Positions 14,001-25,100 of a stretch of DNA of 64,000 nucleotides are shown piece after piece. Origin of the DNA: Phalacrocorax aristotelis (lineage: Eukaryota > Chordata > Aves > Suliformes > Phalacrocoracidae); contig NW_027441321.1 in NCBI RefSeq assembly GCF_949628215.1, positions 186,001 to 250,000 of the forward strand. The letters are read 5' to 3'. Made by a program: the position numbers and the translations under genes. The notes beneath the pieces were generated by a model. The model was not told where the DNA came from, did no database searches, and saw nothing but the letters and a program-made list of their open reading frames with translations. How positions within the stretch are numbered: the stretch's first letter is position 1; the number at the start of each line of letters is the position of its first letter.

Positions 14001-15445
14001 AAATCACAATCCCCTAAATTTCCTTTAAACTTTGAATACAACATTTGTGGGGCATCTTTTTGGTGATACTATTAATATGCCTTTATGTCTCAAAAAATGA
14101 ATTACAGGTGCATGGTGGAGGCTTGAGGTCTGCTGCAGGAACACACCACTAAGTTAAAGGTGGAAGAGCTATTAAAAGACATGTATGACATCTGTCAGGG
14201 GATGGGACTAGTGGAAGACTTCCTGAAGCTGCCTTTCACAGATGCCAAACAAGTAAGTGTGGGCAAGAAAAAAATCTTATTCCCCTCTTTGCCAAGAGAA
14301 GAAGCAGTATCATCATATATGTTTTAAAATGTGTTATTTCTCATAGAAGTGTTTGGAGAAATTTTTACAGAATCATGAAATTCTTTTAGTCCAGCATCTG
14401 CAGCGTGCCAACTGTATGGCAGCACTACAGCTGAACCAGGCAATGAACGTTCATCTCATGCTAAGTGTAAAAGTTCTGCCAAGTGTGCCAGTTTCTCTCA
14501 GGGGTTACTAACCGGTTTTACCAGTACTCAATAAGAATCCTGCTTTCTTTATCACACCATTCTTTGAAACACTTGGAATAAGCCTCTATACCTTACATTA
14601 CAGCTGAAACTAAAAGCTGACAAAAGACGTCACTACTCCAAAGCTACCCTTTGAAGTTGGAAATTCAATGTTACAGGCTGTTGTTGACTCCACTTCAATT
14701 TGTTTGTTTGTGTCTGAGGATTAAATAAGTATCTTTGCTGTCAGCTACTCTTGCCATTCAGTTATCCACAGACCTACATTATGTAGGGTTTGGATTATTG
14801 GATGTTGTTTGGGTCACTGTGGAATGAAGAGTGTGTTGTATGTCATCTCTTGTATCTCGCACGCAGCTCTGGGTGCCAACCCACAGGCAAAATTTGCATC
14901 ATGGGTTGTTCTTTTTATTATTTCCTGAAGTTATAGCGCGAGGTCTGCAATTCCACAGCTTTCATTCTACCACTTTTAGGACAGAAATTCCTACCTAACT
15001 TCTGTATCTCAAAATAGGCAGGTCAAATTTTGCGTTATGTGAACTTCTGTTGTGGTTCTGTGATACATTTGCTGTTTTCCGGAACCAGATTTTTCCAGGG
15101 AAGCAAACTTATAGGGTGATTTTGGAAGGTTAGGGCCTGCATTTGAAAGCTTTAATCCAGGGTGAAGGTGTGTGTAGGTAGCTTTCTCTTCCTCATTTTA
15201 ATACGCACTTCCTTTTGTCCAACGTAACCCGCCGTTGCCCTGGAGATTCAGTCACCTGGGGCAGTGGCGTTTCAGGAAAAACAAGGGCAAGGCTGCTGTT
15301 TTGTCAGCCACGTGAAACTTGTGGGTGCTGACAAGTGTGTCCGAATGAGGTTCTGCAGAGTGCGGGAATGGTTTTAACTTAAAATTGTAGGTTCTGTTAT
15401 TATTCTAGTCTTGCTTCCACTTGGCTAAAAATTCCGGGTAAAGCT
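11095..15445 (+). repeat. Left arm of inverted duplication (copy A)
   Basis: This segment matches the reverse complement of 44230-49035. Homology begins near AACTCCTTTAATA (11095; partner about 49035) and fades near GGCTAAAAAT (about 15432; partner about 44245). Introns and exons align throughout, so this is a genomic duplication, not a retrocopy. The partner is about 450 bp longer, mostly explained by a CR1 at 45959-46444 found only there. Both arms carry a TA-rich tract, here at 12740-12800. Boundaries are good to a few tens of bases. Confidence 0.9.
11338..14460 (+). pseudogene. AHCTF1: Partial AHCTF1 (ELYS-like) pseudogene, copy A
   Basis: Six exon homologues lie at 11338-11461, 11588-11644, 12859-13005, 13749-13936, 14108-14252 and 14347-14460. 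They have the same lengths and phases as the minus-strand copy (124, 57, 147, 188, 145, 114 bp). Translated pieces such as [33 protein letters not shown] and [17 protein letters not shown] are ELYS helical-domain sequence. Lesions compared with the other copy: the first acceptor is CTG instead of CAG (11335-11337), a TGA replaces the Trp codon at 14124-14126, and the last donor is CT instead of GT (14461-14462). There are no upstream exons, no start and no C-terminal region. A functional product is very unlikely. Confidence 0.88.
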
Positions 15446-15595
15446 GGTGTGCGCTAATGGGCAGAACCTGCTGCTGTTCTGTGCAGTGGGTGTATTTTGC
15501 TGCACCTGTAGAGGAAACGTATTCACTAACTTGAAATAGCACCGAGAGATCCGTGCAATGAACTTGAAATTAGTTAACTTCTTGCCTAGATTCTT

Positions 15596-15640
15596 ACCTA
15601 GATTCTTCAAGAATCTAGGTGACAGAGAGTTCTGTCACCT
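15596..15640. repeat. Two overlapping perfect palindromes at block junction
   Basis: ACCTAGATTCTT, one C, then AAGAATCTAGGT forms a perfect stem (15596-15620). AGGTGACAGA, GAGT, TCTGTCACCT forms a second (15617-15640) sharing AGGT with the first. A direct CCTAGATTCTT repeat precedes them. They lie about 150 bp past the end of the duplicated arm and at the entry to the GC-rich block. Confidence 0.85.
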
Positions 15641-15966
15641 TGGGGTCCAGGTGCTTGAGTCACTGAGGACAGGGCAGAGCTCCCCTCCTGGCCTTCCCTG
15701 CACCGGGGTGGTAGGGCAGGGGGCAGAGCATGGGCTGGGTACAGCTATGCCTTGCCCCTTGCTCCTGAGAAACGCTTCAGGGGCAGAGGAACAGGTCAGG
15801 GCCATTTGGGGCATTCCTGAGCAGCAGCCTTCAAGTAATTCATTTGTCCCACCTGCTCCTCCTGGCCAGGGAAGGGGATAGGTAGGTCTGGCATACTCTG
15901 GAGGGGATGCCTGGGGTCTCTGCAGATAGGTGGGTATCAGCTCTGCTCTCTTTCCTTCTCTTGCAG

Positions 15967-16091
15967 CCCTTCAGCTCTTGGAGAAAGACGCCGAACCCTC
16001 AGTCTCGTCCCTGGCAGCTCAGACCGTGCTGATCCTGAGATCTCCAAGGGAGCAGCCAACATCGGGATGGACCCTGTGGGCGCTGTGCTGA
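15967..16091 (+). pseudogene. HEAT/maestro-like (MROH-type) terminal exon fragment
   Basis: After a good acceptor (CTTGCAG), one frame reads LQLLEKDAEPSVSSLAAQTV and then ILRSPREQPTSGWTL before a TGA at 16089-16091. From memory, this resembles the repeat end of bird maestro heat-like repeat proteins, a family with many copies in avian genomes. No other exon of such a gene was found nearby, so it is probably a stranded fragment. The family assignment rests on one short segment. Confidence 0.4.
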
Positions 16092-16596
16092 TGGCTCTGC
16101 ACAGCCAGGCAGCGGTGAAACTCTCTTCAAGAAAATTGATGTCTTTGCCTCAAGCTGGAACCACAAGCCCAAGGCCATGGTGTCCTTCACAGGGGAACCA
16201 CCGTGAGCATGCTGAGCAGACAGCATTCCTCTGGGCCTCTACCACTATGTGCGGGACAGCTCGCCCCTCGGCACACCCTGGCCCCATTATCGGTTTAGCA
16301 TGTCACCCCTCTGTTAGGCTTTCCCTCAAAAGAAGGCCTGTTTGTTCACCTCCCATGGAAGTCTTCTCTCTCTGGGCAGGCAGAGGGCAAAAGGGAAAAG
16401 GCAGAGCCTGAAAGAACAGGGATTGCCCTGAGAGCTGCCGGATGGCCAGGCTTTCCAGCAGCCCATGGCAGCACAGCACACACTGAGCCAGGGTGTCCTT
16501 GCAAGAAAGGCCCGGCTGCCCTGCTGGGCTGCAAAGCCTGGAGGTTTCATCCTGGTGTGCAGACGTGGCCACCTCTGACATGCTCTGGCTGGTGTT
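16092..16596. other. GC-rich stretch, no gene recognised
   Basis: Open frames are long only because the DNA is GC-rich, and they overlap on both strands. One plus frame near 16113-16265 reads protein-like but has an internal TGA and no family I can name. Confidence 0.45.
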
Positions 16597-16870
16597 GCTG
16601 AGCACGACGTCATGCGGTATGGAATATCCCTTTGGTCAGCTGGGGTCAGCTGTCCCAGCTGGGTCCCCTGCCAGCTTCTGGGGCACCCACAGCCTCCTCC
16701 CTGGCACAGCACCGTGAGGAGCAGAAAAGGCCTCGACACCGTGTCAGCGCTGCTCAGCGATAACTGAAACATCCCTGCGTTATCAACGCTGTTTTCAGCA
16801 CAAATCCAAAGCACAGTCCCAGACCAGCTACGATCAAGGAAATCCACTCTGTCACAGCCCAGAGCAGCAC
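16597..16870 (-). mobile_element. ERV-L-like LTR fragment
   Basis: The stretch GACGTCATGCGGTATGGAAT followed by CCCTTTGGTCAGCTGGGGT, then GATAACTGAAACATC and TTATCAACGCTGTTTTCAGC, matches the upstream (U3) half of the LTR family seen at 5267-5819 and 39532-40026, in minus orientation. The R/U5-like end with CCACGACA is absent, so the copy is truncated. Confidence 0.75.
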
Positions 16871-19414
16871 ACCCGGCCAGCTGCTGGGATGGGGACTACC
16901 GCTGCCCGCATGCCACTGGCGGTGGAGGACTACACCCCCCCGGCAAGCCCCAGGGCAGGGAGTACAGCTCCCAGCACGCTGTGGAGTACGGCCCCACCAG
17001 CCGGAGGCCAGCCGGCCCTGCTGCTGGCCCAGGAGGCATCAGCCGATGCGATGCGGGGGCTGGCCCTGCACCTCCTCACCCTCCTGCCACCCATCCTGCC
17101 TGGGGCAGGAGCGCCCAGGGCAGCACCACCGATGACTTCAGAAAAATATATTCCAACAAGCTGGAGAACGGTGACAGAGGTTTGTCAAGTTGTCAGTTGT
17201 TTGCTTTTTAAAGGGAGGAGCTGGAAGTAACTGGAAGATGCTCCGATCTAGCAAGTCCGTCCAAACTCCCCACCAGATGTGGAGGAAGAGGCCAAGATGG
17301 CCGGTGCCCAAGAGAAGAGGCTTCCTCCTGCTGAGGCAGCCCGGGAGGCGTAATGAGTTTTATCTGTTCTCAGGCACAAGCGACTTCCAGACAAAAGGCT
17401 TCAAGGACCTTGAATCTGACGATTGAATAGCCAACATAGCTAAATTGCCTCCATCCTGGCTATGTCTGACTGGGGCCATGGATGCCTCCGGAAGGCTTCT
17501 GCCCCTGCGCTGGGGCATCAGACGTGGTGAGGCACAGCAGCGGCTTGGCATCTCACCCAGCCTTTCGTTCTGCTTGCAGCCCAGCTAGTCCCTACCCAGC
17601 CCTGCTGGCGCATCAATGTTCGGGACCAAGGGAAAGAGCTTTCCTGGCCAGGACAAAGGGAGAGGTGGGTGCAGAGGTGCTTTGTAGGGCAGTGCTGGGA
17701 GCTGCAAAGGAGGAATGAGTGTGCCTGACGCCCCCTGCCCATCAGGAGACCCTGCTGCTCCTCAGGGGTGGCAGTGCCCAAGGAGAGGCCGCTGGCTGCC
17801 TGCTGCCGGCCCTGGGAGGCCCTGGGACACACAGAAAGGCATGGGGAGCTCCCTGGGTGCCATGAGATGGCACCACAATCCTGCATGGTAAAAAGGAAAT
17901 GGTATATTTCAATGTGGGCAAAGTCAGGTCTCCACAGACTCAGGGCTTTTCAGGAAAAAGTAGCCTGCAGGGGATTGACTTACTGACCCAACCTCCTTTA
18001 GCACTGTTAAGCCTGCCTGGGCTCTGGAAACATCACTGCCACCACCTGCATGGAGTCCCCGTGGAGGCTGGGCAAGGTGCGGGTGCCCAAGAGCAGCAGC
18101 TCGGGCTTCCCTCCCTCCTATGCGTAACCTGCTTTCTGGCCCCTATAGCATGCGTTATGCCAGCTCAGGTGTGTGGAGAGGAGCTTTTGGAGGTGTCCCC
18201 ATCTCACCTCAGCTTCACCCCTCCTTTCTAACCAGGAGGTGTTGAATAAATGGCTCGGGAGCCCAGGCACAGCTTTGGCACAGTCAGCCTATGCACCTGG
18301 AAGGCTGCCCCCCATAACTTCCCTCTCCCCCGGCACGGGTCCTGCCTGGGGTTTCAGTGTCCCCACGGCACACGGTGGTGCCTGCACAGCTCTGGCCTGG
18401 GCACCCCACAGTGCCCGGGCTGTGCGAGCCTCCAGATGCTTCCCCCTTCAGGTCTGCTCCCCTGGGTGCCCAGCGCTACTCTTCCTCCTCCTCCCTCCTC
18501 TCTCCCCAGCGATAATCCCCTCCCCAGCAGGGATGTGCAGCCCTCTTTCCTGCACTGGCCTTTCCCTGCCCCACCAACACTCACCCACTGCCCAGTGCAG
18601 CTTTCACAGCCGCCAAGAAGAGACCCACAGTGTCAGACGCAGTGGTTTGCAGATGGAGCTTTATGGAACAGAAGGAAGCACTGGTGTTAGCGGCCTGGCT
18701 AGCCGGCACTGGTGGTTGTCATGCTGGAGGAGGCTCTTGCTGGACCCCTCTCTCGGGATATTCTGTGCCCGAGAAGCTCTCCTGGGACTATGCCAACGTG
18801 GACTGCATCGGCTTCCCCAGAGCTGCGGAGTGGAATACAAAGCTCTGTAGTCTTGTATGCACAGATTGGGGCAGAGCAACACTACAAGGCTAGACAGGAT
18901 ACGTGTGGTGGGATCTGCTGCTGCCCGGAGAGAGCAGCCCCCATGGTCCCTGTAATGCAATCCCAGCCTGCTGCTCTCCACGCCACGAGGGCTGCCAGGA
19001 AGACACCCTCTTTGCCCAGGGGTTGCGGGGAGTCGAAGGGAGGGAGGGAGGGTGCTGCCGGGCAGGGGCAAACACGGGGCATGTTTGGAGATCCTTAGCT
19101 GGGGGCATCCTCCTGGGGAAAGGCTCCTACCGCAGCAAGGACAAAGCCTCACATCTCGACCTGCCTCTCCCCTCTCCCAGTCACCCCCACGGTCCCATTC
19201 AACCCCACAGACTGCTCAGGGCCAGCTGTGCTTGGGGCTGCAGAGAGGCACCTGGCATCGAGGACTGACCCGTGCCATTCCCATGGCATGAGATAGGAGA
19301 GGACGCTGTCCATGTCCAGCCCCGTCGCACCGGGACTTCCTTCCCCCGCCCACAGCTGGGTCACCAGCCTGGCCCAGCTGGCCCGGGTCTGCCCCGAACC
19401 TGGCTCACACTCAC
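16871..19414. other. GC-rich stretch, no confident gene
   Basis: Many overlapping open frames occur on both strands. One plus-strand frame at about 16890-17210 ends in TTDDFRKIYSNKLENGD, and another at 17275-17352 reads EEEAKMAGAQEKRLPPAEAA before a stop. Both look protein-like, but I cannot name them or join them by splice sites. Part of 19050-19400 resembles 20700-21100 and may be an old tandem duplicate. Confidence 0.4.
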
Positions 19415-19864
19415 CTTTTCAGAGCTGAGGACTCCCAAAGGCAAAGCCTCCACTTGTGCTCTGGGCTCTCCTCAGGATCCACGGAGGGCTCTTCTCTGCC
19501 CTCTCCCCACCACTCTGCAGTGCCACAAATGCAGGAGGCCTGCACAGAGAGAGAGGGGTGAGCACAGGAGATGTTGCTGGGCAGCAGGGAAGGCGCCTCG
19601 AGCTGTGACGGCCCCACACAAGGACAGTCAGCCCCCACACTCCTCGGGTTTGGGGACCGTCCCACCTTGGCTCCCTGGCAGGAAAGCAATGCTTGTTTCC
19701 TAATTGTTTTTCCCTGCCTGTGGTACCTGGGCCTCCACTGGTCTCACTCTTCTTGCCAAGGCTTCTTGGGTGCCACTTTTGGCCCTTGCCTTCTGCTGGT
19801 ACTTCTTGCGCAAGGAGTCCCAGAGCTTGCATCCTTCGTCCTCCATGCACACGCGGGACTGTGC
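19415..19864 (-). pseudogene. Probable duplicated tail exons of the CCDC81-like gene
   Basis: Two exon candidates with good splice sites lie on the minus strand. The first, 19864-19727 (46 codons, phase 0-0), contains DEGCKLWDSLRKKYQQKARA. The second, 19539-19415 (phase 0 to 2), contains EEPSVDPEESPEHKWRLCL. Their order, basic-then-acidic character, and the flanking bases (CTGCAGGACCACGGCAATGC beside 19864 against CTGCAGGGCGACCAAAATGC beside 21749) parallel the exons at 21749-21549 and 21219-21059. I infer a diverged tandem duplication. They could also be further 3' exons of the same gene. Confidence 0.4.
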
Positions 19865-20643
19865 CTGCAGGACCACGGCAATGCCATAGCAGGCAGGGCT
19901 GGTGCAATTTTAGCTCTCCCCCTCCCTCCTGCCCCTTCTTCTCAGCATCTCCACCAGCCCCAGTTCCCTCACAGCCCTCTCAGGCCTGACTGCAGAGCCT
20001 TTTTGCAATGACCCCTGAGACAAGTGACCATGGGACTGAAAGCGACCCAGATGCCTGCTATCCCAAAGAAGCCTGGCAGTGCCATCGTCATCAGAAACAC
20101 CGCCAATCAAGCCTTGGGGTGTTTCTGGAGATGACACAAGTGAAGGCTGCCTTCTAAGTGGACAGAACAACCCGCGGCCTCTCGAGAAAGCCGTGGGAGA
20201 AGTGCTTCAGCCTTCAGCTGAGCACACGGTAGGGGGTCTTGCAAGACGTGACATCCATATAACATTGCTTTTCTACAGGCGGCTATGACGCCGTCCCTCC
20301 AGGAGCTCACGTACCGGTCGTGCCCTCCTCTTCCCTGGCCTAGCAGGGGGTGCAGGCTGGAGTCCAGCTTCCCGCAGCTGTTGGCTGCTGCGTTCCTCTT
20401 TCCGCGAGCGATGCCACTGCAGCACTGCGAGCTCGCTGCAGAAACAGTAGGAGGAGGTGGTGTGAGCGCGGGCAGACTGCTCTCCAGCCGGGGCTCCCAA
20501 GCTGGGCGCCCACCGCAGCCGCTGAAGGCGGCTCTGCCGAGAGGCGGGTGCCAGGAAAAGCGCCTCTCTGCCCTGGTGCTTCGGGGGGCAGGAGGAAGGG
20601 CACTGCAGGAGAGGAAGCACTGCCCGCCTCTGGAGAGATTTAC

Positions 20644-22136
20644 CACTTGAGCTTGTCCTGCAGATCCACCTCCTCGTCCCACTGCCCGCTGCGCTTGCGC
20701 TCAACCTGCCCCAGGATGCACGTCACCACCTCCTGCAGGGACCGGTGTGTCCGTGGGGACAAGCTCCTGCAACAGCAAGGACAAAGTTTCTCTGACCCTC
20801 CTGCCTCTTCCCGCACCCAGACCCACACATACATGGCCCCATTCGGCCCCACAGCCCCTTTGAGGCAGGAGGAGTTTCAAGCCCTGCTTTGCTCCCTGCT
20901 GTCGGGCTCTAGCCCAGCTCATTCCCATGGCTGGAGAAATCTCTGGGCACGCTCTGCGGCCCCTTGGCTCTCAGGGGTTGGCTTCCCTGACCCACCGCCG
21001 GTGGCTCACCACCACCCCCCCCTGCCCCAGGCCCTGGCTGGAGCTGGTGCACTCTTACCGCTTAGGGGGAACAGTGTCACCCTCGTGGACTGTGGGTGGA
21101 CCTTCGCTATCCCCTTCCCACTCCTGCATCGTCATCATTTCCAGGAGGTCGAGGCTGGACTCCTCCGTCTCTGTGCTCGTCAGGTCGCTGGCTGATAATT
21201 CGTCAGAGGAACTGGATTCCTGCACAGGAAGAGACTCTCATGCAACGGCCCCACACCCGGAGGGTGCTGCTTCCCAGCGTGCAAACCCCCAGACCACTTC
21301 TGGCAGGGACCCTAGTGCGATGGGGAAAACCAGGAGCAGGACCTCAGCACGCCCTTGGGGTGACGCCTGCTTGTCACCAGGGTTTCACTACAACCCCCTG
21401 GCACCCCTCTTGCTCAGGAAAGGCAGCCGTCACCCGCCCAGCTCCGCTGCAGCAACGCTGCTATGACGGCTGGGGTGCTGGAGGTACCGTGCAATCTCAG
21501 CCCCACCTGGAGGAGAAAGTGCTCTTTCTCGGCACAAATTCAAAATACCTGGCTCCTCTGTGTCTCCTTTTCTCGCTCAGCTTTCGCCTCGGGCGTCTCC
21601 TTTTGTCTCTTGGCCTTCAATTCAGTTGCTGGTGGGGTTTGCCCTCGACTTGTTTTTGCCTTCGCCAGCTCCTTTTTCTTCTTTTCCTCTTCACCCAAGA
21701 ATTTCCTGATGTGTTTTGGAAGCCTCTCCTTGCTCTGCAAGTGGTTATTCTGCAGGGCGACCAAAATGCAACAGCAGGCAGCATTAGTCTGCCCTGCAGA
21801 GGGCTGAGCTCTTCTCATTCCCGCCCTCCCTTTTGCCCCTTCTCTTCTGCCTATCTATCCACATCGGTTTGCTCCCGGGCTTCTGCAGGCTCCACCCAAG
21901 AGCCCGTCTCCAGTAAGAGGGAGCTAAGTGACTCCTGGGAGAATTGGCAGGCATGGAGCGAGGCCTCTCTACAGCCCGCTACGACACACTCACTGCAGCA
22001 GCCTGTGTCAGGTACCTTTTCTCTGCTCTCAATCGTTCTGGCAATGAAGTCGACTGTTCTGGGTTGAACCAGAGGAATTACTTTCTCTTTCGCCTCTATT
22101 TCCTTCAAGGAGCTCCCCTGGATGGGCGGCAGCTGC
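20644..22136 (-). CDS. Charged tail exons of the CCDC81-like gene
   Basis: Four exons follow each other in compatible phase. 22136-22016 contains KEIEAKEKVIPLVQPRTVDF. 21749-21549 is 67 codons rich in Lys and Glu (GEEEKKKKELAKAK), a likely coiled coil. 21219-21059 is acidic (ESSSSDELSASDLTSTETEE). 20766-20644 reads SLQEVVTCILGQVERKRSGQ and ends with a donor in AAGTG-GTAAAT. The acceptor of the first is ambiguous (two AGs 7 bases apart); only the second fits a phase-0 join. The splice-site quality and open phases argue these are real exons, not GC-driven frames. Confidence 0.6.
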
Positions 22137-25100
22137 CTGCAAAGACACAACAGGGTGCGTTGGCAGGAGCGCAGGAGGAGCTGCTTCTGCGTCTTGTGCT
22201 TCCGAGTGGCGCACCTGCTTCTGCAGCAGCATGCGCTCTGCTTGCCGCTTTGTGATCAAGTGCGCAGAGACAGAGAAGACCCCCCAGGCTGTCAGGCTCA
22301 GATGTGCCCAACAGCCCCGCTGTAACTCAGGATGCCCAGGTCTAGGCCCTCTCTTGCTGGACCAATGAGAGGAACAGCGTCCTATGCCCGGAGATACTGC
22401 TCCGCCCTCCGGGTCAGCGCACTGAAGTCTGCTCAGTGGTCCAAATCCAGAGTGCTCACGGGCTGGACAGGCAGGTTGGGTGCTGGGGATGCAGCGTCAA
22501 AAAGGGGGAGGACACGACCCCATGTGAAAAGCAATCGTGCCACTGAGCTCTCCTGGGCCCTTCCCTTTTGCAAGGCCATAAGCCTGGTGTTAGCATAGAA
22601 GAGGCTTCTGGTTAATCAGAGGAATCCTCTGCAGAACCTAACTGCAGAACACTATTCTCAGCCAACAGAAAGGTCGGGGTCATTTCCATCTGAAGGGAAA
22701 GCCACACAGGCCTTCCGCTCCTGGAGTGAGCATTTGCAGTTAGTTCCTCAACAGATCTGCACGCTAGGAGCAAGGAAAGAAACGATGCTGCCAGCAGCGT
22801 CCCAAGGAGCTATGAGAGGCTTGCCATGCACCAAGAAACCATGAGTTAGTGGAACGTGGGATAACCACGCGTTGAGGTCATCTAGCCTCTGTGTCCAGGA
22901 GAAACGCCTCACTCCCAGAGAGGTGGGAGCACAGGGTCACCCTCATCGCGTTGTGCAAGTGTCTCACCTGGCACGAGGCTCACTCCTCTCAGTTTTGTGA
23001 CTCTGCTCTGACTTCACAGTCACTGCAGGTAACCGCTGTGGGGAAAGCCTTGCTCGGTGGAGGAGGCGCTTCTCAGCAAGAGCCTCTAGAGAGAGGAAAT
23101 GAGACGATTCTTCAGAACATTAACCTGGTGTTGGTCGGGGAACTGGGTGCCTCTCGTGTCCCAGTTGCAACGAGAGCAACGTGCAGGTCTGCTCAGGCCT
23201 GTGGTAACACTGCTGAAGGTGGTCCTTTTCACCCCTTTGGATGAAAGCTGTGTTTCCTGGGACAGCAGCAGGGTCAGAGCCTTGCACCGTTTGCAGCACA
23301 GGCTGGGGAGTGGAGGCCACCAGGAAGGGGCCCGTCAGCAGTCCCAGCGGCCGTTTGTGGGGCAGGGCTGTCCTGAGGCCTTGTTCCACCATGGGTCACT
23401 GGAGTTTTACCGTCATGGGTACAGAGAGTCACAGGAAGTGCCTCTCCCTCTTCCAGGCATCCTGGGTAGCCTCCGCCCTAATCCCCTGCAGACACGGAGG
23501 AAGGAAAACCTACAGCCCCCTGCCAGCAACCTGCTGGTCCCTTACCTCTCTTTCCAGTGCCTTCACCTTTTCCCCAGCCCTGCTCTGGGGTGGCCTTCAC
23601 GGGTGCGCTCAGCTCCACTTTTGCTGTTGGCGTTTTAGGCACGGTCTCAAGCTTGTACCTGGAAAGAGGAAGAAAGCACCGGGCTGAAGAAAGGACACCG
23701 CGTGGTTTCCCACGACAGCCCAACCACGAGGACCATAGCAGGAACTCCAGTGCCTGGAGGGGCAGGCGACGCCCCGTCGGCCCGTGCCAGTGTTTCCATC
23801 CTCCCTCTGAGAATGGTCGTCTTCCCACAAAACGCCCTTGCTGCTTCTGGGGAAAATGAGACCTCTCCTACTCCTAGTGCACGTGGCAAGCAGACTAATC
23901 TCTAGATTGCGAATCTTGTCCTCCAAGTTTCTTGTAGAGCCTCACAGATTCCTGCTCTTAAGGAGTCACCTCCCTCCCCTCAGTCGTCGATGGCACTGCA
24001 CAGCAATGTTGGTACCAGACAGAGCTCTGTAGAATCCCACCAGACGCAAGCTCCCGTTTGGACCCCTCTGCCCCTTGGCCCCAAGCAGAAGGCACTCTCA
24101 TGCATGGGAACGAGAAAGAGCTGGAGAAGCCTGCTGGAAAATGTTGCCTAAATGCCTCTCTTGGGCCACAGTAGGACAGAGGCATAAAGCGTTGTCGCTG
24201 TCCCGTCTTCCTCCAAATGAAGTCAAGCTGAACGAGAGCAAGCAGGGAGCTCCCTGCCAACGAGGCCTCTGAAACACTCCCTCCTCAATGCCATCACGAG
24301 TACAGTTCTCAGTGCCCGGCAAGGCAGGCGTCCCAAGCACGAGGTGAGAAGCTGCTCGCCTGCTCCGCCAAGGGCTGCAGGAGCAAACATACCGTGGTAG
24401 GACGATAACACGTCCAGAAGAGGTCTGGGCAGCAGCGGTGTCATGGCGTGAGATGACCGAGTCCCTCACCTCCGACATCTGCAACGAGGACGGAGACAGA
24501 TGGCGGGAGATGGGGCCGCTGGGAAGGGCTGGCTGCTCAGCCCACCTTAGGCCAACGCAAGCACAGGGCCAGAGCAGGCAAAGGGCTCTGGCCTCTGCAA
24601 GCCTTGCTCTGCCTGTGCCTCTGCTCCCTACCCCGAAGAGTGGGGCAAGCGGCACTCCCCACCCACCATCAGCGCTGGCCTTTTGCCACACAGTGAGGCC
24701 CCTCTGGGGGTATCTCTTGCAAAGCCAGACCATTGCACGCAAGGGAAGCGCTCCACAGAGAGCGTGCTGTACTGTGCACCGCGAGGAGCCCAAGGGGCTG
24801 AACAAGGCATGGCAGGGCGGGAGAAAGCAGCCCCCGAGTCCCCAGGACACGTTCCAGAAGAACCAGGGGTGGCCCTGGGAAAATGAAAATCCTACCTCAA
24901 GAAGAGCCTGGAACATCTGCCCAGTCCCATTCAGCCTTGTCAAAAAGTCTCTGTAAAATCTCATTTTTACGTCTTTTCCCTCTATGATCAGCATGCCCAC
25001 GTCGCTCCAAATGAGGGCAACGTTCTTGCTCTTCTCTAGGCAGGCACGGAGAAGAAAGATGGTCCTTTCCATGCAAAGCTGCACCGTGCCCTCAGAGACA

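Noticed and set aside
21096-22067. 323-codon plus-strand open frame
   Set aside because: It is antisense to the well-supported CCDC81-like tail exons, low in domain-like sequence and explained by high GC content.
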